Assembly: GCA_030041515.1 (NCBI GenBank)
Contig: JASHNS010000062.1
Coordinates: forward strand, 18,858 to 82,857
Reading direction: 5' to 3'
Source: Acidobacteriaceae bacterium
Lineage (GTDB): Bacteria > Acidobacteriota > Terriglobia > Terriglobales > Acidobacteriaceae
DNA: 64,000 bases
The position numbers and the translations under genes are program-made. Positions within the stretch are counted from its first letter, which is position 1, and every line of letters begins with the position of its first letter. The notes below the pieces were generated by a model. It did no database searches and was not told where the DNA came from. It worked only from the letters and a program-made list of their open reading frames with translations. Shown in pieces: positions 15,933 through 24,571 of this stretch.

Positions 15933-17333
15933 ATGCCAACTCGCCGCGAAAAAGATTCTCTCGGGTTTGTCGACGTTCCTGCCGACGCGTTGTACGGGGC
16001 GCAGACGGCTCGTGCCGTCGAGAACTTTCCCATTTCCGGGATGAAGGCACATCCGCTGCTGATCCGTGCGATTGCGATGGTGAAGCGGGCCGCGGCGGAG
16101 GCGAACCGCGAGTTGGGGACCGTGAACGCTCGCCGTGCGGATGCGGTCATACAGGCCGCGCAGGAAGTGATCGACGGCCGCTGGGACGATGCGTTCGTCG
16201 TCGATGTGTTTCAGGCGGGCGCGGGCGTGAGCTTCCACATGAATGCCAACGAGGTGATCGCCAACCGCGCGAATCAGATTCTCGGGGGCGCGCTGGGCGA
16301 GTATGCCGAGGTCCATCCCAACGACCACGTCAACTACGGGCAGTCGACCAACGATGTCTTCCCTACCGCGATGCGGCTGGCGACGCTGCTGGCGCTGGGG
16401 ACGCTCTGCCCTGATCTGGATGGGCTGGCTGACGCGTTCGCGAAGAAAGGCGCCGAATTCGATGGCGTGATGAAGTCGGGGCGCACGCACATGCAGGACG
16501 CGGTGCCGATCCGGCTGGGGCAGGAGTTTGCGGCTTACGGCATCGCGTTCCGCAAAGCCGCGGAGGCGTTACGCCAGGCTGGCGACTCGTTGCGCGCATT
16601 GGGTCTCGGCGGGACGGCGGTGGGGACGGGACTGAACACGCATCCGGAGTTTCGGGCGAAGGCGATTGCGCATCTTGCTCGTATTTCGGGCCAGCAGCTC
16701 GCGCCGGCGGAGGATCCGCGTTGGGCGATGCAGTCGCAGGCACCGATGGCGCGGGTGAGCGGCGAGCTGCGCAACCTGGCGCTCGAAGTGATCCGCATCT
16801 CGAACGATCTGCGGCTGCTGTCGTCCGGCCCAAATACCGGATTCAACGAGATTCAGCTGCCGTCGCTGCAACCCGGGTCGTCGATCATGCCGGGCAAGAT
16901 CAATCCGGTGATGGCGGAGCTTGCTGCGATGGTCAGCTTCCAGGTTGTCGGGAACGACGCAGCAGTGGCGCTGGCGGTCCAGGCCGGCCAACTGGAGCTG
17001 AACGTGATGATGCCGGCGATGGCCTGCAACGTGCTCCAGAGCATCACGATCCTCGCCAACATGCTGCGGGTTTTCCGCGAGCGCTGCGTGGAGGGAATCA
17101 CAGCCAACATAGAGCGGTGCCGGCATTACGCCGAGAGTACCATCGCGCTGGCAACGGCGCTGAATCCCTATATCGGCTACGCGAAAGCCGCGGAACTGGT
17201 GAAGGAGTCCATCTCTTCGGGCGAATCGATCGTCGCGCTGGCGCGCAAAAAGAAGCTGCTCAGCGAGGAGCAGATTGCGGAGATTCTGAATCCGGCGCGG
17301 ATGACGGAGCCGCGCGCCGCGAAGATCGATTGA
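15933..17333 (+). CDS. aspA: Aspartate ammonia-lyase (aspartase)
   Basis: 466 residues from ATG 15933, preceded by GAAGGAGAGC. It cleaves aspartate to fumarate and ammonia. The superfamily signature is GSSIMPGKINPVMAE (about 316-330). The text after it (FQVVGNDAAVALAVQAGQLELNVMMP) and SGRTHMQDAVP match aspartase rather than class II fumarase, which would read GKVNPTQCE. The N-terminus (DSLGFVDVPADALYGAQTARAVENF) is also typical. Gene order fumA-transporter-aspA supports a role in aspartate use. Confidence 0.88.
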   Translation: MPTRREKDSLGFVDVPADALYGAQTARAVENFPISGMKAHPLLIRAIAMVKRAAAEANRELGTVNARRADAVIQAAQEVIDGRWDDAFVVDVFQAGAGVSFHMNANEVIANRANQILGGALGEYAEVHPNDHVNYGQSTNDVFPTAMRLATLLALGTLCPDLDGLADAFAKKGAEFDGVMKSGRTHMQDAVPIRLGQEFAAYGIAFRKAAEALRQAGDSLRALGLGGTAVGTGLNTHPEFRAKAIAHLARISGQQLAPAEDPRWAMQSQAPMARVSGELRNLALEVIRISNDLRLLSSGPNTGFNEIQLPSLQPGSSIMPGKINPVMAELAAMVSFQVVGNDAAVALAVQAGQLELNVMMPAMACNVLQSITILANMLRVFRERCVEGITANIERCRHYAESTIALATALNPYIGYAKAAELVKESISSGESIVALARKKKLLSEEQIAEILNPARMTEPRAAKID

Positions 17334-17351
17334 GCTTAGTCCAGGGCGCCT

Positions 17352-17393
17352 CAGTAGTCGGTAGACAGTAGTGGGTAGTCAGGAGTCAGGAGC
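17352..17393. repeat. Degenerate heptamer array (CAGTAGT)
   Basis: Six 7-nt units: CAGTAGT, CGGTAGA, CAGTAGT, GGGTAGT, CAGGAGT, CAGGAGC. They lie between the converging aspA and DinB-like genes. Confidence 0.7.
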
Positions 17394-17458
17394 TGTGCTG
17401 CTGGGAGCCGGGAGTCCTCGAACAAGGCCCCCCATTGCTACCGGCTCAGGACTGATCC

Positions 17459-17980
17459 TTACTTGATGGCTCCGGGCTTGCCTGCCATGCGGCGCAGCAG
17501 GCTGGTCTGCCCGGTGTGGGCGGCCTGGTGGAACATGAGGATCGAGAGCAGCGTGCCGACCGTTTCATCCGGATTGTTGCGGGGCGAGGAAGGAGCCGGT
17601 TCCGCGAGCCGCTCCGGATTCAGCTTCGCCAATCCCTGCTCGATGCGCGCGCATCCTTCGTCCCACGCGGCCAGCAGTTTTTCGAGGGGCATCGCTTCGT
17701 TTGGGTTGCGCAGGGGCGCGGACCCACGCGCGTAGCGCTGCAGCGCGGCTTCGCCGAGCACAGGCGGCTTGCCGAGCAGCTTTAGCGTGATTTCGTTGGT
17801 GAGCACGAGATGGCCTAAATTCCAGTTGAAGCAGTTACCACCAGGCTGCGGCTGAATGAGACTATCTTCCTGCGTGATGCCCTCGGCGTTGAGGCGCAGA
17901 ACGCGATGAACGACCTGTATCTGTTCGCGCAGGATATCCAGCGCGCCGACGGGGGTGGAAGTTACGGTGGTTGCGGACAT
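17459..17980 (-). CDS. DinB-like four-helix protein, copy 1
   Basis: 173 residues from ATG 17980, which has AGAGGAGGAATC directly upstream; a longer frame to 18499 is a shadow. Metal-ligand His residues typical of the DinB/YfiT fold are seen in NWNLGHLVLTNE and FHQAAHTGQTSLLRR. DinB-like proteins are often thiol-dependent transferases; this member's substrate is unknown. It is the last gene of the ten-gene row, separated from the MoaD-like gene by 113 bp that include an octamer array. A second DinB-like gene lies at 21688-22212. Confidence 0.82.
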   Translation of the reverse strand: MSATTVTSTPVGALDILREQIQVVHRVLRLNAEGITQEDSLIQPQPGGNCFNWNLGHLVLTNEITLKLLGKPPVLGEAALQRYARGSAPLRNPNEAMPLEKLLAAWDEGCARIEQGLAKLNPERLAEPAPSSPRNNPDETVGTLLSILMFHQAAHTGQTSLLRRMAGKPGAIK

Positions 17981-18000
17981 GATTCCTCCTCTGAGGCTGG

Positions 18001-18040
18001 TGGTTAGCGAGTTAGCAGGTTGGCAAGTTAGCGAGTTCGT
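18001..18040. repeat. Degenerate octamer array (GAGTTAGC)
   Basis: Five 8-nt units: TGGTTAGC, GAGTTAGC, AGGTTGGC, AAGTTAGC, GAGTTCGT. They lie just upstream of the DinB-like copy 1 start on the minus strand. Confidence 0.65.
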
Positions 18041-18093
18041 GGTGTCCTCTGCAGGAAATCTTTGCGATGGTGCGCAGCGCAGCTGCCGGGCTG

Positions 18094-18402
18094 TTAGCCT
18101 CCGGCGATGGCGCCGACGATCATCAGGGGTTCTCGCCCGCTCAGGATGGCCTCGGGCAGTGGTGTCTCCGGCGAGAGGTGCGACCAGTCTTCCGCGCAGA
18201 CGAAAAAGCGGAGGAAAGGGCGGCGCTTCAGAGTGTCGTGGTCGCGGATCGCTCCACGCAGCACGGGATAGCGGGCCTCCAGCGCATTGAGCACGCGGGT
18301 GAGGGTCACCGGATCTTCGACCGCGAGCCGCACTTCCCCGCTCACCTGCGCCAGCGTGCGCAGATGGTGCGGCATCTCGATCCTCAGCAGGCGCTCGCTC
18401 AC
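18094..18402 (-). CDS. MoaD/ThiS-like ubiquitin-fold protein
   Basis: 102 residues. The fold pattern is that of MoaD/ThiS sulfur carriers ([36 protein letters not shown]... FVCAEDW) and the protein ends in the expected Gly-Gly (AIAGG), the site that is adenylated and turned into a thiocarboxylate or conjugated. Its start overlaps the stop of the BNR-repeat gene by 4 bp (ATGA), so the two are translationally coupled. No molybdopterin or thiamine genes are nearby, which suggests a dedicated role with the propeller protein. Confidence 0.8.
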   Translation of the reverse strand: MSERLLRIEMPHHLRTLAQVSGEVRLAVEDPVTLTRVLNALEARYPVLRGAIRDHDTLKRRPFLRFFVCAEDWSHLSPETPLPEAILSGREPLMIVGAIAGG

Positions 18403-19568
18403 GGCAGCGTCTGCACTTCCACCGACAGCACCGCCGGCAAATCGCGCACGATGGGTTTCCAGGTATTGCCGGCATCAGGCGAGCAGTAGACCTGGCCACC
18501 GGTGGTCCCGAAATAAATGCCGCAGTCGTCGAGCTGGTCTACGCACATGGCATCGCGCAGCACGTTGACATAACAGTTCGCCTGCGGCAGGCCTTTGGTC
18601 ATCGCTTCCCACTCGTTGCCACCGGTTTTACTGCGCCAAACCTGCAGCTTGCCATCGAGGGGGTAATGTTCTGAGTCGCTCTTGATGGGCGCGACGTAGA
18701 TGGTCTCCGGTTCGTGCGCGTGGACGTCGATGGCGAAACCGAAATCGGTGGGGAGATTGCCGCTGACTTCGCGCCAGTTGTCGCCGGCATCGTCGGAGCG
18801 CATCACGTCCCAGTGTTTCTGCATGAAGAGCACGCCGGGCTTGCGGGGACTCATGGCGATGTGGTGCACGCAGTGGCCGATCTCGGCGTCCTGATCGGGC
18901 AGGAACTGCGAACGCAGGCCTTTGTTGATGGGCTTCCAGCTCTTGCCGCCGTCGTCGGAACGGAAGGCGCCCGCGGCGGAGATGGCAATGTAAATCCGCT
19001 GCGGATCGTCAGGATCGAGCACGATGGTGTGCAGGCACATGCCGCCTGCGCCCGGCTGCCACTTGGGACCAGTGCCGTGCCCGCGCAGGCCGGGGAGCTC
19101 CTGCCAGGAGTGAGCGCCATCCTTCGAGTGGAAGATGGCCGCGTCCTCGACGCCGGCGTAAACGGCTTCGGCGTCGGTGAGGGATGGCTCGAGGTGCCAG
19201 ACGCGCTTGAATTCCCATGGATGCTGGGTGCCGTCGTACCACTGGTGCGTGGTCAGCGGAGCGGCGGCGCTGTCGTAGACGAAGCGATTGCTCTCGCCCA
19301 TGGGCCAGCCCTGCGGCGACTTTTGCTGGCCTCCGCCGGGCGCGTGCCACGTCCTGCCGCCGTCGTCGGAGCGCTGGATGATCTGGCCGAACCAGCCGCT
19401 GGTCTGCGAGACGTAGATGCGGTCCGGGTTCACCGGCGAACCCTTCATGTGGTAGACCTCCCAGCCGGCGAAGAACGGCCCGCTGACGTTCCAGTTGTCG
19501 CGCTTGCCGTCGGCGGTGAGGATGAACGCGCCTTTTCTGGTTCCTGCCAATACTCGTACTTTGCTCAT
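18399..19568 (-). CDS. BNR/sialidase-like beta-propeller protein
   Basis: 389 residues without a signal peptide. Several Asp-box-like repeats are visible: [32 protein letters not shown] and SPDAGNTW, spaced as blades of a six- or seven-bladed propeller. The family is usually annotated as exo-alpha-sialidase or YCF48/sortilin-like, but there is no sialidase Arg triad that I can identify, so enzyme activity should not be assumed. It is coupled to the MoaD-like gene and lies 31 bp downstream of a DUF899 gene. Confidence 0.82.
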   Translation of the reverse strand: MSKVRVLAGTRKGAFILTADGKRDNWNVSGPFFAGWEVYHMKGSPVNPDRIYVSQTSGWFGQIIQRSDDGGRTWHAPGGGQQKSPQGWPMGESNRFVYDSAAAPLTTHQWYDGTQHPWEFKRVWHLEPSLTDAEAVYAGVEDAAIFHSKDGAHSWQELPGLRGHGTGPKWQPGAGGMCLHTIVLDPDDPQRIYIAISAAGAFRSDDGGKSWKPINKGLRSQFLPDQDAEIGHCVHHIAMSPRKPGVLFMQKHWDVMRSDDAGDNWREVSGNLPTDFGFAIDVHAHEPETIYVAPIKSDSEHYPLDGKLQVWRSKTGGNEWEAMTKGLPQANCYVNVLRDAMCVDQLDDCGIYFGTTGGQVYCSPDAGNTWKPIVRDLPAVLSVEVQTLP

Positions 19569-19599
19569 GGCTAGCCCTCTTTCACTGGGTGTTCTAAAG

Positions 19600-20373
19600 T
19601 CAGCCTTCGGCCGGATGGCAGTGGCATGCCGCAGGGCTGGAAGTGTCGTAGCGGTCGTGGTGTTTGACCCAGTCCATCAGATTGAAGTGCGGGCCCGTCT
19701 CGTTGCGGCCGTTGGGGGTCATGTCCAGGTACATATAGGCGGTATCCAGCATTTCATCGCCACGGCCAAAGGTGGAATAGGTGTGAAAGATATTTCCGGC
19801 GTCATCCCTGACGAAGACGCTGTCGCCGGATCGTTCCTCGCTTTCGAAGGGCTGCGTTTTGTAGTTGTAGTAGACCTGGCGCGCGGCAATCTCGGCTTCA
19901 GTGAAGGAAACGTGGAAGTCGTAATTGAAGTCGCTGCCGAAGGAGGAAACCCAGCGGAACCGCCATCCCATGCGCTTCCGGAAGGCCTCGATGGCGGCGA
20001 ATGGCGCCCGGGAGACCGACACGAAGCTGACATCGTGATGCTCCAGATGGGGCAGCGCGCCGTCGATGTGATCGGACTTGAACGAGCAGCCGACGCAGCC
20101 CTCCTGCCAGGCGGGGCCGAACATGAAGTGCTGGACGATGAGCTGGCTGCGGCCGTCGAACAATTCGGCGAGGGTGACTTTGCCGTGCGGTCCGTCGAAG
20201 ACATACTCCTTCTCCACGCGCACCCACGGCATGGCGCGGCGTGCGGCATCGACGGCGTCCCGCTGCCGGGTGAGCTCCTTTTCGCGTGCCAGCAGATCGA
20301 GGCGGGCGCGCAGCCACTCTTGCTGCGATACAATTTTTCGCTGTTCAGCGATGGAAGCCGCCATGGTGGTCAT
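19600..20373 (-). CDS. DUF899 family thioredoxin-like protein, copy 1
   Basis: 257 residues. Typical DUF899 text: [24 protein letters not shown], then [34 protein letters not shown], the Cys pair GCVGCSF at the active-site position of a thioredoxin-like fold, and [22 protein letters not shown]. The role of the family is not established; a redox or detoxification role is likely from fold and context. It ends with a Cys/His-rich tail ([10 protein letters not shown]). A second, diverged copy lies two genes away. Confidence 0.85.
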   Translation of the reverse strand: MTTMAASIAEQRKIVSQQEWLRARLDLLAREKELTRQRDAVDAARRAMPWVRVEKEYVFDGPHGKVTLAELFDGRSQLIVQHFMFGPAWQEGCVGCSFKSDHIDGALPHLEHHDVSFVSVSRAPFAAIEAFRKRMGWRFRWVSSFGSDFNYDFHVSFTEAEIAARQVYYNYKTQPFESEERSGDSVFVRDDAGNIFHTYSTFGRGDEMLDTAYMYLDMTPNGRNETGPHFNLMDWVKHHDRYDTSSPAACHCHPAEG

Positions 20374-20406
20374 CTCCTGTTCGATTCCCGGGGATTTTGC
20401 AGATCC

Positions 20407-20817
20407 TTACATCGGCTTCGAGACATTGATCATCCAGGGAGTGCCGAAGCGGTCTTCGAACATGGCAAAACCTTTCGCCCAGAAGGTCTCCTGGAAGGCC
20501 ATCCCGACCTTCCCGCCCTCGGACAGGGCTTTGAAGACACGCTCGCCTTCCGCGAAGTCGTCGAAGTCGAGATTGACACGCAGACCCTGGGGCTTGCTGT
20601 AATGCGGGGGCGGGGCGTCGCAACCCAGCAGCATCTGGTCGCCCACGCGCATGGAGATATGCATCATCTTGTCGGCCCAGTCCGCGCCCACCTCCGCGGC
20701 CATAGGGCTGTTGCCATAGGTGTGGCGATAGACGACCTGGCCGCCGAGCGCCTTCTCATAATGAGCAAAGGCTTCGTCGCACTGTCCGCTGAAGTTCAGA
20801 TAGGGCTGGATTTTCAT
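20407..20817 (-). CDS. VOC-family (PhnB-like) glyoxalase-fold protein
   Basis: 136 residues from ATG 20817 (upstream GGGAGACACG). The opening MKIQPYLNFSGQCDEAFAHYEKALGG and closing FGTPWMINVSKPM are typical of the PhnB/3-demethylubiquinone-methyltransferase-like VOC group. Such proteins are two-domain metal-binding folds with varied or unknown activity; the name PhnB does not imply phosphonate use. It sits between the two DUF899 genes with 23 and 33 bp gaps. Confidence 0.85.
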   Translation of the reverse strand: MKIQPYLNFSGQCDEAFAHYEKALGGQVVYRHTYGNSPMAAEVGADWADKMMHISMRVGDQMLLGCDAPPPHYSKPQGLRVNLDFDDFAEGERVFKALSEGGKVGMAFQETFWAKGFAMFEDRFGTPWMINVSKPM

Positions 20818-20840
20818 CGTGTCTCCCTGGGGTTGCACAG

Positions 20841-21626
20841 TTATTTCGTGGAGGGACTGGCCTGGCTGCAGCAGGATCCTTTCGCTTCTGCCTCACGCCG
20901 GCGGATTGCCGCTCCTGCCGGATCGGTGAGGATATCGAGCCACAGGGGATGAGGCGTGGGCTCGGCATCGTAGTTATCGTGCCAGTTCCACCACTTATAC
21001 GGCGGAGTTTGCGGATAACCTTCCGGCGAGTCTTCCCAGGTTTCCTGGCGGCCGAGCGGGGTCACGTCGAGGTAACTCCAGGTGGATCCCATGGCCTCGT
21101 CGCCGCGGCTGTTGATGAAGTAGGTGCGGTAGACCTTGTCGCCATCCCGGAAGAAGACGTTGTGGCCGTGCCACTGATCGACGCCGAAGTCGACATCGAA
21201 GCCGTCGGTGATGGTGTACCAGGGCATCTGCCAGCCCATGCGTTGTTTCAGGCGGGCGATGTCCGGCTGGGGCGCGCGCGAGGCCCAGGCCAGCGTGGTG
21301 TCGCGCGCGTTCAGGTGGGAAAGATGGGAAACCTGATCGGCGCCAAGAGAGCAGCCACGGCAGGCGTGGTCGGGCCATCCGAAGACGCCCGGCTCAAAGA
21401 AGGCGCGGTAGAGGACCAACTGGCGGCGCCCTTCGAACAGATCGAGCAAGGTTGCCTTGCCGTTGGGGCCGTCGAACTCATACTGTTTCTCGACCAGCAT
21501 CCATGGCATGCGTCGGCGCTGGGCGGCCAGGGTATCGCGGGCGCGAGTCAGTTCCTTCTCCTTGATGAGAAGCTGCTGACGTGCTGCTTCCCATTCCTGC
21601 GGCGAGACGACTGAAGGTGTTTGCAT
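20841..21626 (-). CDS. DUF899 family thioredoxin-like protein, copy 2
   Basis: 261 residues from ATG 21626, with AAGGAGAATCG upstream. It shares with copy 1 the lead-in LLIKEKELTRARDTLAAQRRRMPW, the block EKQYEFDGPNGKATLLDLFEGRRQLVLYRAF, the Cys pair ACRGCSLGADQV and WSYLDVTPLGRQE. It has a longer insertion around FEPGVFGWPDH and a C-terminal CCSQ. The two copies are clearly diverged rather than a recent duplication, which suggests different partners or substrates. Confidence 0.85.
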   Translation of the reverse strand: MQTPSVVSPQEWEAARQQLLIKEKELTRARDTLAAQRRRMPWMLVEKQYEFDGPNGKATLLDLFEGRRQLVLYRAFFEPGVFGWPDHACRGCSLGADQVSHLSHLNARDTTLAWASRAPQPDIARLKQRMGWQMPWYTITDGFDVDFGVDQWHGHNVFFRDGDKVYRTYFINSRGDEAMGSTWSYLDVTPLGRQETWEDSPEGYPQTPPYKWWNWHDNYDAEPTPHPLWLDILTDPAGAAIRRREAEAKGSCCSQASPSTK

Positions 21627-21687
21627 GGAGCGATTCTCCTTCTCTCCGGGTTCGTCGATCCCGAAACCCGGAGCAGACCGTGCCCGT

Positions 21688-22212
21688 TCAGGCAGCAGCG
21701 GGTGTGGGCTGCGAAGGGCCCGGAGTTTCATCGGCGCTCGGTCCCCAGCTTGCCGGAACCGCTACGTCGAGCAGGCGAAGATAGACGGCCAGTTGTCCGC
21801 GATGCTGGTACCAGTGGTTGAGCATGATGTTGCGCAGGAAGAGGCGCCGCGGCAGAGCCACCACTTCCTGCTCGCCGGCGAGAACGCGGAAGGTTTCATG
21901 CATCGCCGCATCGTCGAGTTTGGGCAGCAGCATCCTGACCGCCGCTACGCCTTCGTCGAACGCGCGCAGCACTTCTTCGCGGCTGGCCGGCTGCGGGATA
22001 TTGGCAAAATTCGGCGCCTGACCTGCCGGATTCTGCACGAAGCGGACGATGTTTCCCGGCACCAGAGCCAGGTGCAGCGCGAGTTGTCCGGCGGTCATGG
22101 ACTTTGCGTGGGGTTTCCAGGTGAGCTTTTCTTCCGGGACACGCTCGAGAAAGCGGCGCGTGACCGGGGCCTGGTCTTCGAACTCAGCCAGAAATCCCTG
22201 GGCGATGGACAT
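21688..22212 (-). CDS. DinB-like four-helix protein, copy 2
   Basis: 174 residues from ATG 22212, preceded by CGAGGAGATACG. The DinB pattern is visible: FEDQAPVTRRFLERVPEEKLTWKPHAKSMTAGQLALHLALVPG near the N-terminus (metal-ligand His in LALHLA) and LNHWYQHRGQLAVYLRLLDVAVP near the C-terminus (His in HWYQHRGQ). It is only remotely similar to copy 1. It lies between DoxX-like and DUF899 genes in the HxlR-headed row. Confidence 0.85.
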   Translation of the reverse strand: MSIAQGFLAEFEDQAPVTRRFLERVPEEKLTWKPHAKSMTAGQLALHLALVPGNIVRFVQNPAGQAPNFANIPQPASREEVLRAFDEGVAAVRMLLPKLDDAAMHETFRVLAGEQEVVALPRRLFLRNIMLNHWYQHRGQLAVYLRLLDVAVPASWGPSADETPGPSQPTPAAA

Positions 22213-22247
22213 GGCGTATCTCCTCGAAGGTGAAATGCGTGGCGCCG

Positions 22248-22682
22248 CTAGAGTTTGGCGCGAAGTGGGAGCAGCGCGCGGAGGCGCGGATCGCGCAGCC
22301 ACAGCGCGAACCACACCAGGACGCCAAAATAAACCGGGGAGAGTGTCGTGGTGAACAGGGGCATCTGCAGGCGCAGGCTCGAAGCCACCGCGCCACCGAG
22401 GTAGCCGGTGAGCAGGATGGCGCCGAGGGGGGCGGTTCGGGGGATGAGCCAGAGAATCAGGCTGACGAGCAGGAGCACTCCCAGGGTTGAGGAGAGCCCG
22501 ATGGGCCATCCCGCCCGGACAAACTGCGCGGCGACAGATTTCGGTGGAGCGAACTTCATCGCAACGTCGAGCAACAGGAACGCCGCGATTAATCCGGTAA
22601 TGATCCAGCTGGTCACGAGCGCCCCGCGCGAAAGCCTGGGTGCGGGTGCGGCGACCCCGTTCGTTGTAACAGCCGATGCCAT
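22248..22682 (-). CDS. DoxX-like membrane protein
   Basis: 144 residues from ATG 22682, with CTCAGGAGGAATTC directly upstream. Four hydrophobic helices are visible (about 22-42, 62-80, 85-105, 115-133). The text LLLDVAMKFAPPKSVAAQFVRAGWP and LGAILLTGYLGGAVASSLR is typical of the DoxX-like group. DoxX-type proteins are small inner-membrane proteins linked to redox reactions; the exact reaction is unknown here. It lies 76 bp downstream of the secreted protein and 35 bp upstream of DinB-like copy 2. Confidence 0.82.
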   Translation of the reverse strand: MASAVTTNGVAAPAPRLSRGALVTSWIITGLIAAFLLLDVAMKFAPPKSVAAQFVRAGWPIGLSSTLGVLLLVSLILWLIPRTAPLGAILLTGYLGGAVASSLRLQMPLFTTTLSPVYFGVLVWFALWLRDPRLRALLPLRAKL

Positions 22683-22758
22683 GAATTCCTCCTGAGGACT
22701 GCAAGCACTACGCTCGATTCGAAACGGGGCCCAAAAGAAACAGGGGTGCAACGTGCGT

Positions 22759-23463
22759 TTAGCTTCCCGCGCGGGGGTCGGGCGTGCCATCGGACCAGCG
22801 CGCGACGGGAATCATGAAGACGGTCAGCCGGTCAGGGGCGTCGTCGGAGGCAAAAACCGGGGAACCGGGAAGATTAGCACCCCAGCTGTCGCGCATGTTG
22901 AACGGCACAAAAAACATCACATGGGGATGCCAGTTTCCCTGGCCGGGGCCGAAGTAGGCCTGCTTCGAGAGCATGTAGGACATCGCGCCGGGCTCCAGCG
23001 CGGGCAGCTTGTTCTGGTTGAAGGCGGCTTCGACCGCCGCGGCGATCTGGCCTCCCGACTCGCCGGCGAGCGCGAGCCGGGTTTTGAGGAGCACGATGGG
23101 CAGATACGACTTTGCGGCGGCTGGGTTGAGGCAATCGGGCCCACGACTTTCAGGATTCCAGTATTTGGGAGAGTCGGCGGGAGTGGCGTCCCAGGAGCGT
23201 TCCACCAGGCAGACGTAATGGTTGGTGCCGGGGACGGCCACTTTGAAGCCGTGCCTGTCCAGGACCAAAACCTCGGCATGCGCGGAGATCGAAGGCGGAG
23301 CGGCGCTGCGCGCGAGCTCGATTTCGGCGCTTCGATTCGCGATCAGGTAGGGATCGATGGGGCCCATGGTGAGCGAGCGCGGCGGAGGGGTTTGCGCCCC
23401 CAGCGGCATGATGGAAGCCGCCATGGCTGCCAGCACCGCGATGATCCTGATTCGTAGCTCCAT
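22759..23463 (-). CDS. Secreted hypothetical protein
   Basis: 234 residues with a signal peptide (about 1-23, ending PLGAQ). I do not recognise a named domain. Visible blocks are AEVLVLDRHGFKVAVPGTNHYVCLVERSW, GPDCLNPAAAKSYLPIVLLKTRLALAG, a stretch SYMLSKQAYFGPGQGNWHPHVMFFVPF and a closing DRLTVFMIPVARWSDG. Paired Cys residues (YVCLVE and PDCLNP) could form a disulfide. It is the first gene after the HxlR regulator, 42 bp downstream, and so a likely target of that regulator. Confidence 0.7.
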   Translation of the reverse strand: MELRIRIIAVLAAMAASIMPLGAQTPPPRSLTMGPIDPYLIANRSAEIELARSAAPPSISAHAEVLVLDRHGFKVAVPGTNHYVCLVERSWDATPADSPKYWNPESRGPDCLNPAAAKSYLPIVLLKTRLALAGESGGQIAAAVEAAFNQNKLPALEPGAMSYMLSKQAYFGPGQGNWHPHVMFFVPFNMRDSWGANLPGSPVFASDDAPDRLTVFMIPVARWSDGTPDPRAGS

Positions 23464-23505
23464 GCAGATTCTCCTTTTCGTGCCTGTGACGGAAATCGTT
23501 GCGAA

Positions 23506-23964
23506 CTACCTTTTGGGCCCACCCAGCCAGGGCAGGATTGGCCTTGGATCCCGTTCGACCCAGCGACGCCGGGTCTCCGCGAGAACCGCATCCCGATTGG
23601 CCGCCATCTGCTCGACCACCTCGCGCGGTGCGCCGGTGTTCTCATGCCGCGCCCCCCAGATGAGCAACTCCAGCATGACCGGCGCGAGGCCGATTCCCTT
23701 CTCCGTCAGCCGGTAATTCACTTTCCGCCGGTCCTCCGGATCGGGCTCGGCTTCCACAAGCTCGGCCTGCTGCAACCGGCGCAGACGATCGGCGAGGATG
23801 TTGGTCGCAATGCCCTCGCCGGACTGCTCGAAATCGCCAAAGCGCCGAAAACCTCGCACCATCAGATCGCGCACGATCAGCAACGACCAGCGGTCTCCGA
23901 AGACCTCCAGCGAGATATTTACCGGGCAGCCGGAGCGATGATTCCTGGGGAGCTTTCCAGCCAC
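23506..23964 (-). CDS. HxlR-family transcriptional regulator
   Basis: 152 residues if GTG 23964 is the start, which places the family's N-terminal Cys (RSGCPVN) at residue 13 as usual; ATG 24014 would add 17 residues and run through an inverted repeat. The winged-helix text ISLEVFGDRWSLLIVRDLMVRGFRRFGDF... GIATNILADRLRRLQQAELV is characteristic of HxlR. HxlR proteins respond to aldehydes, quinones or other electrophiles through that Cys. The gene heads a row of ten same-strand genes and a 17-bp palindrome lies next to its start, fitting self-regulation. Confidence 0.85.
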   Translation of the reverse strand: MAGKLPRNHRSGCPVNISLEVFGDRWSLLIVRDLMVRGFRRFGDFEQSGEGIATNILADRLRRLQQAELVEAEPDPEDRRKVNYRLTEKGIGLAPVMLELLIWGARHENTGAPREVVEQMAANRDAVLAETRRRWVERDPRPILPWLGGPKR

Positions 23965-23986
23965 GCAGGACACATTAGCAATTTTT

Positions 23987-24003
23987 ACTTGCGAATTGCA
24001 AGT
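23987..24003 (-). promoter_or_regulatory. Inverted repeat, likely HxlR operator
   Basis: ACTTGC (23987-23992) and GCAAGT (23998-24003) form a perfect inverted repeat with a 5-bp centre, 23 bp before the proposed GTG start of the HxlR gene. Position and size suit a winged-helix dimer. TTGCAA within it could serve as a -35 element. Confidence 0.5.
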
Positions 24004-24105
24004 GAATAATCCATGAAGTTTTCCACAAGCCTCGCCTGACCGGCGCCCCCTCGACTCTGCCATCTGAGCAATCCACTCCCCCGAACGGCTCAAGCGGTAC
24101 GATGA

Positions 24106-24417
24106 ATGCCGATGCCCGTTGCCGCCATGGTCCTCGATCTGCGCATTCCGCACGCTCAATCGCTGAAAGACCGACGTCAGGTGGTGCGCAGCCTGAAGGA
24201 GAAGCTGGCGCACGGTTTCAACATATCTGTCGCGGAGATGGACGAAACTCTCACGTGGCAATCCGCAACCATCGGGATCGCCGCGATCTCCGGCTCGCGC
24301 GACTATCTTGCCGGCCTGATGGTGCAGGTGGAGGACGCGGCCGTTCGCATTGCCGCGGGGCTGGGCGCGGAGATCGCGGTCTCCTGGGACTATCTGGAGA
24401 TCGCGGGCGATCCTTAA
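24106..24417 (+). CDS. DUF503 / YlxP-like protein
   Basis: 103 residues. The opening MVLDLRIPHAQSLKDRRQVVRSLKEKL, followed by FNISVAEMDETLTWQSATIGIAAISGS, is the DUF503 signature. In Firmicutes the family member YlxP is encoded beside rbfA and infB, but its function is not established. Three ATG codons (24102 out of frame, 24106 and 24112 in frame) lie close together without a clear ribosome-binding site, so the first few residues are uncertain. It is divergent from the HxlR gene. Confidence 0.82.
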   Translation: MPMPVAAMVLDLRIPHAQSLKDRRQVVRSLKEKLAHGFNISVAEMDETLTWQSATIGIAAISGSRDYLAGLMVQVEDAAVRIAAGLGAEIAVSWDYLEIAGDP

Positions 24418-24571
24418 AATGGCAGCGGTAGCCACAACGTTCCGCGTGTATGATGGCCCTGCCGCGAATCCCTGTCATCGGAGTCGCGGGGACCGCAGCC
24501 TTGTTCGCCCGCGCTGTGGTGTTCATGAGGCGGTTGCGGCCGTGTTCACCCACTCAATCCCGGAGGAAACC

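Noticed and set aside
15933..17333. Class II fumarase instead of aspartase
   Set aside because: The block after the signature (GKINPVMAE, FQVVGNDAAVALAVQAGQLELNVMMP) is aspartase-like; fumarase C would have GKVNPTQCEA.
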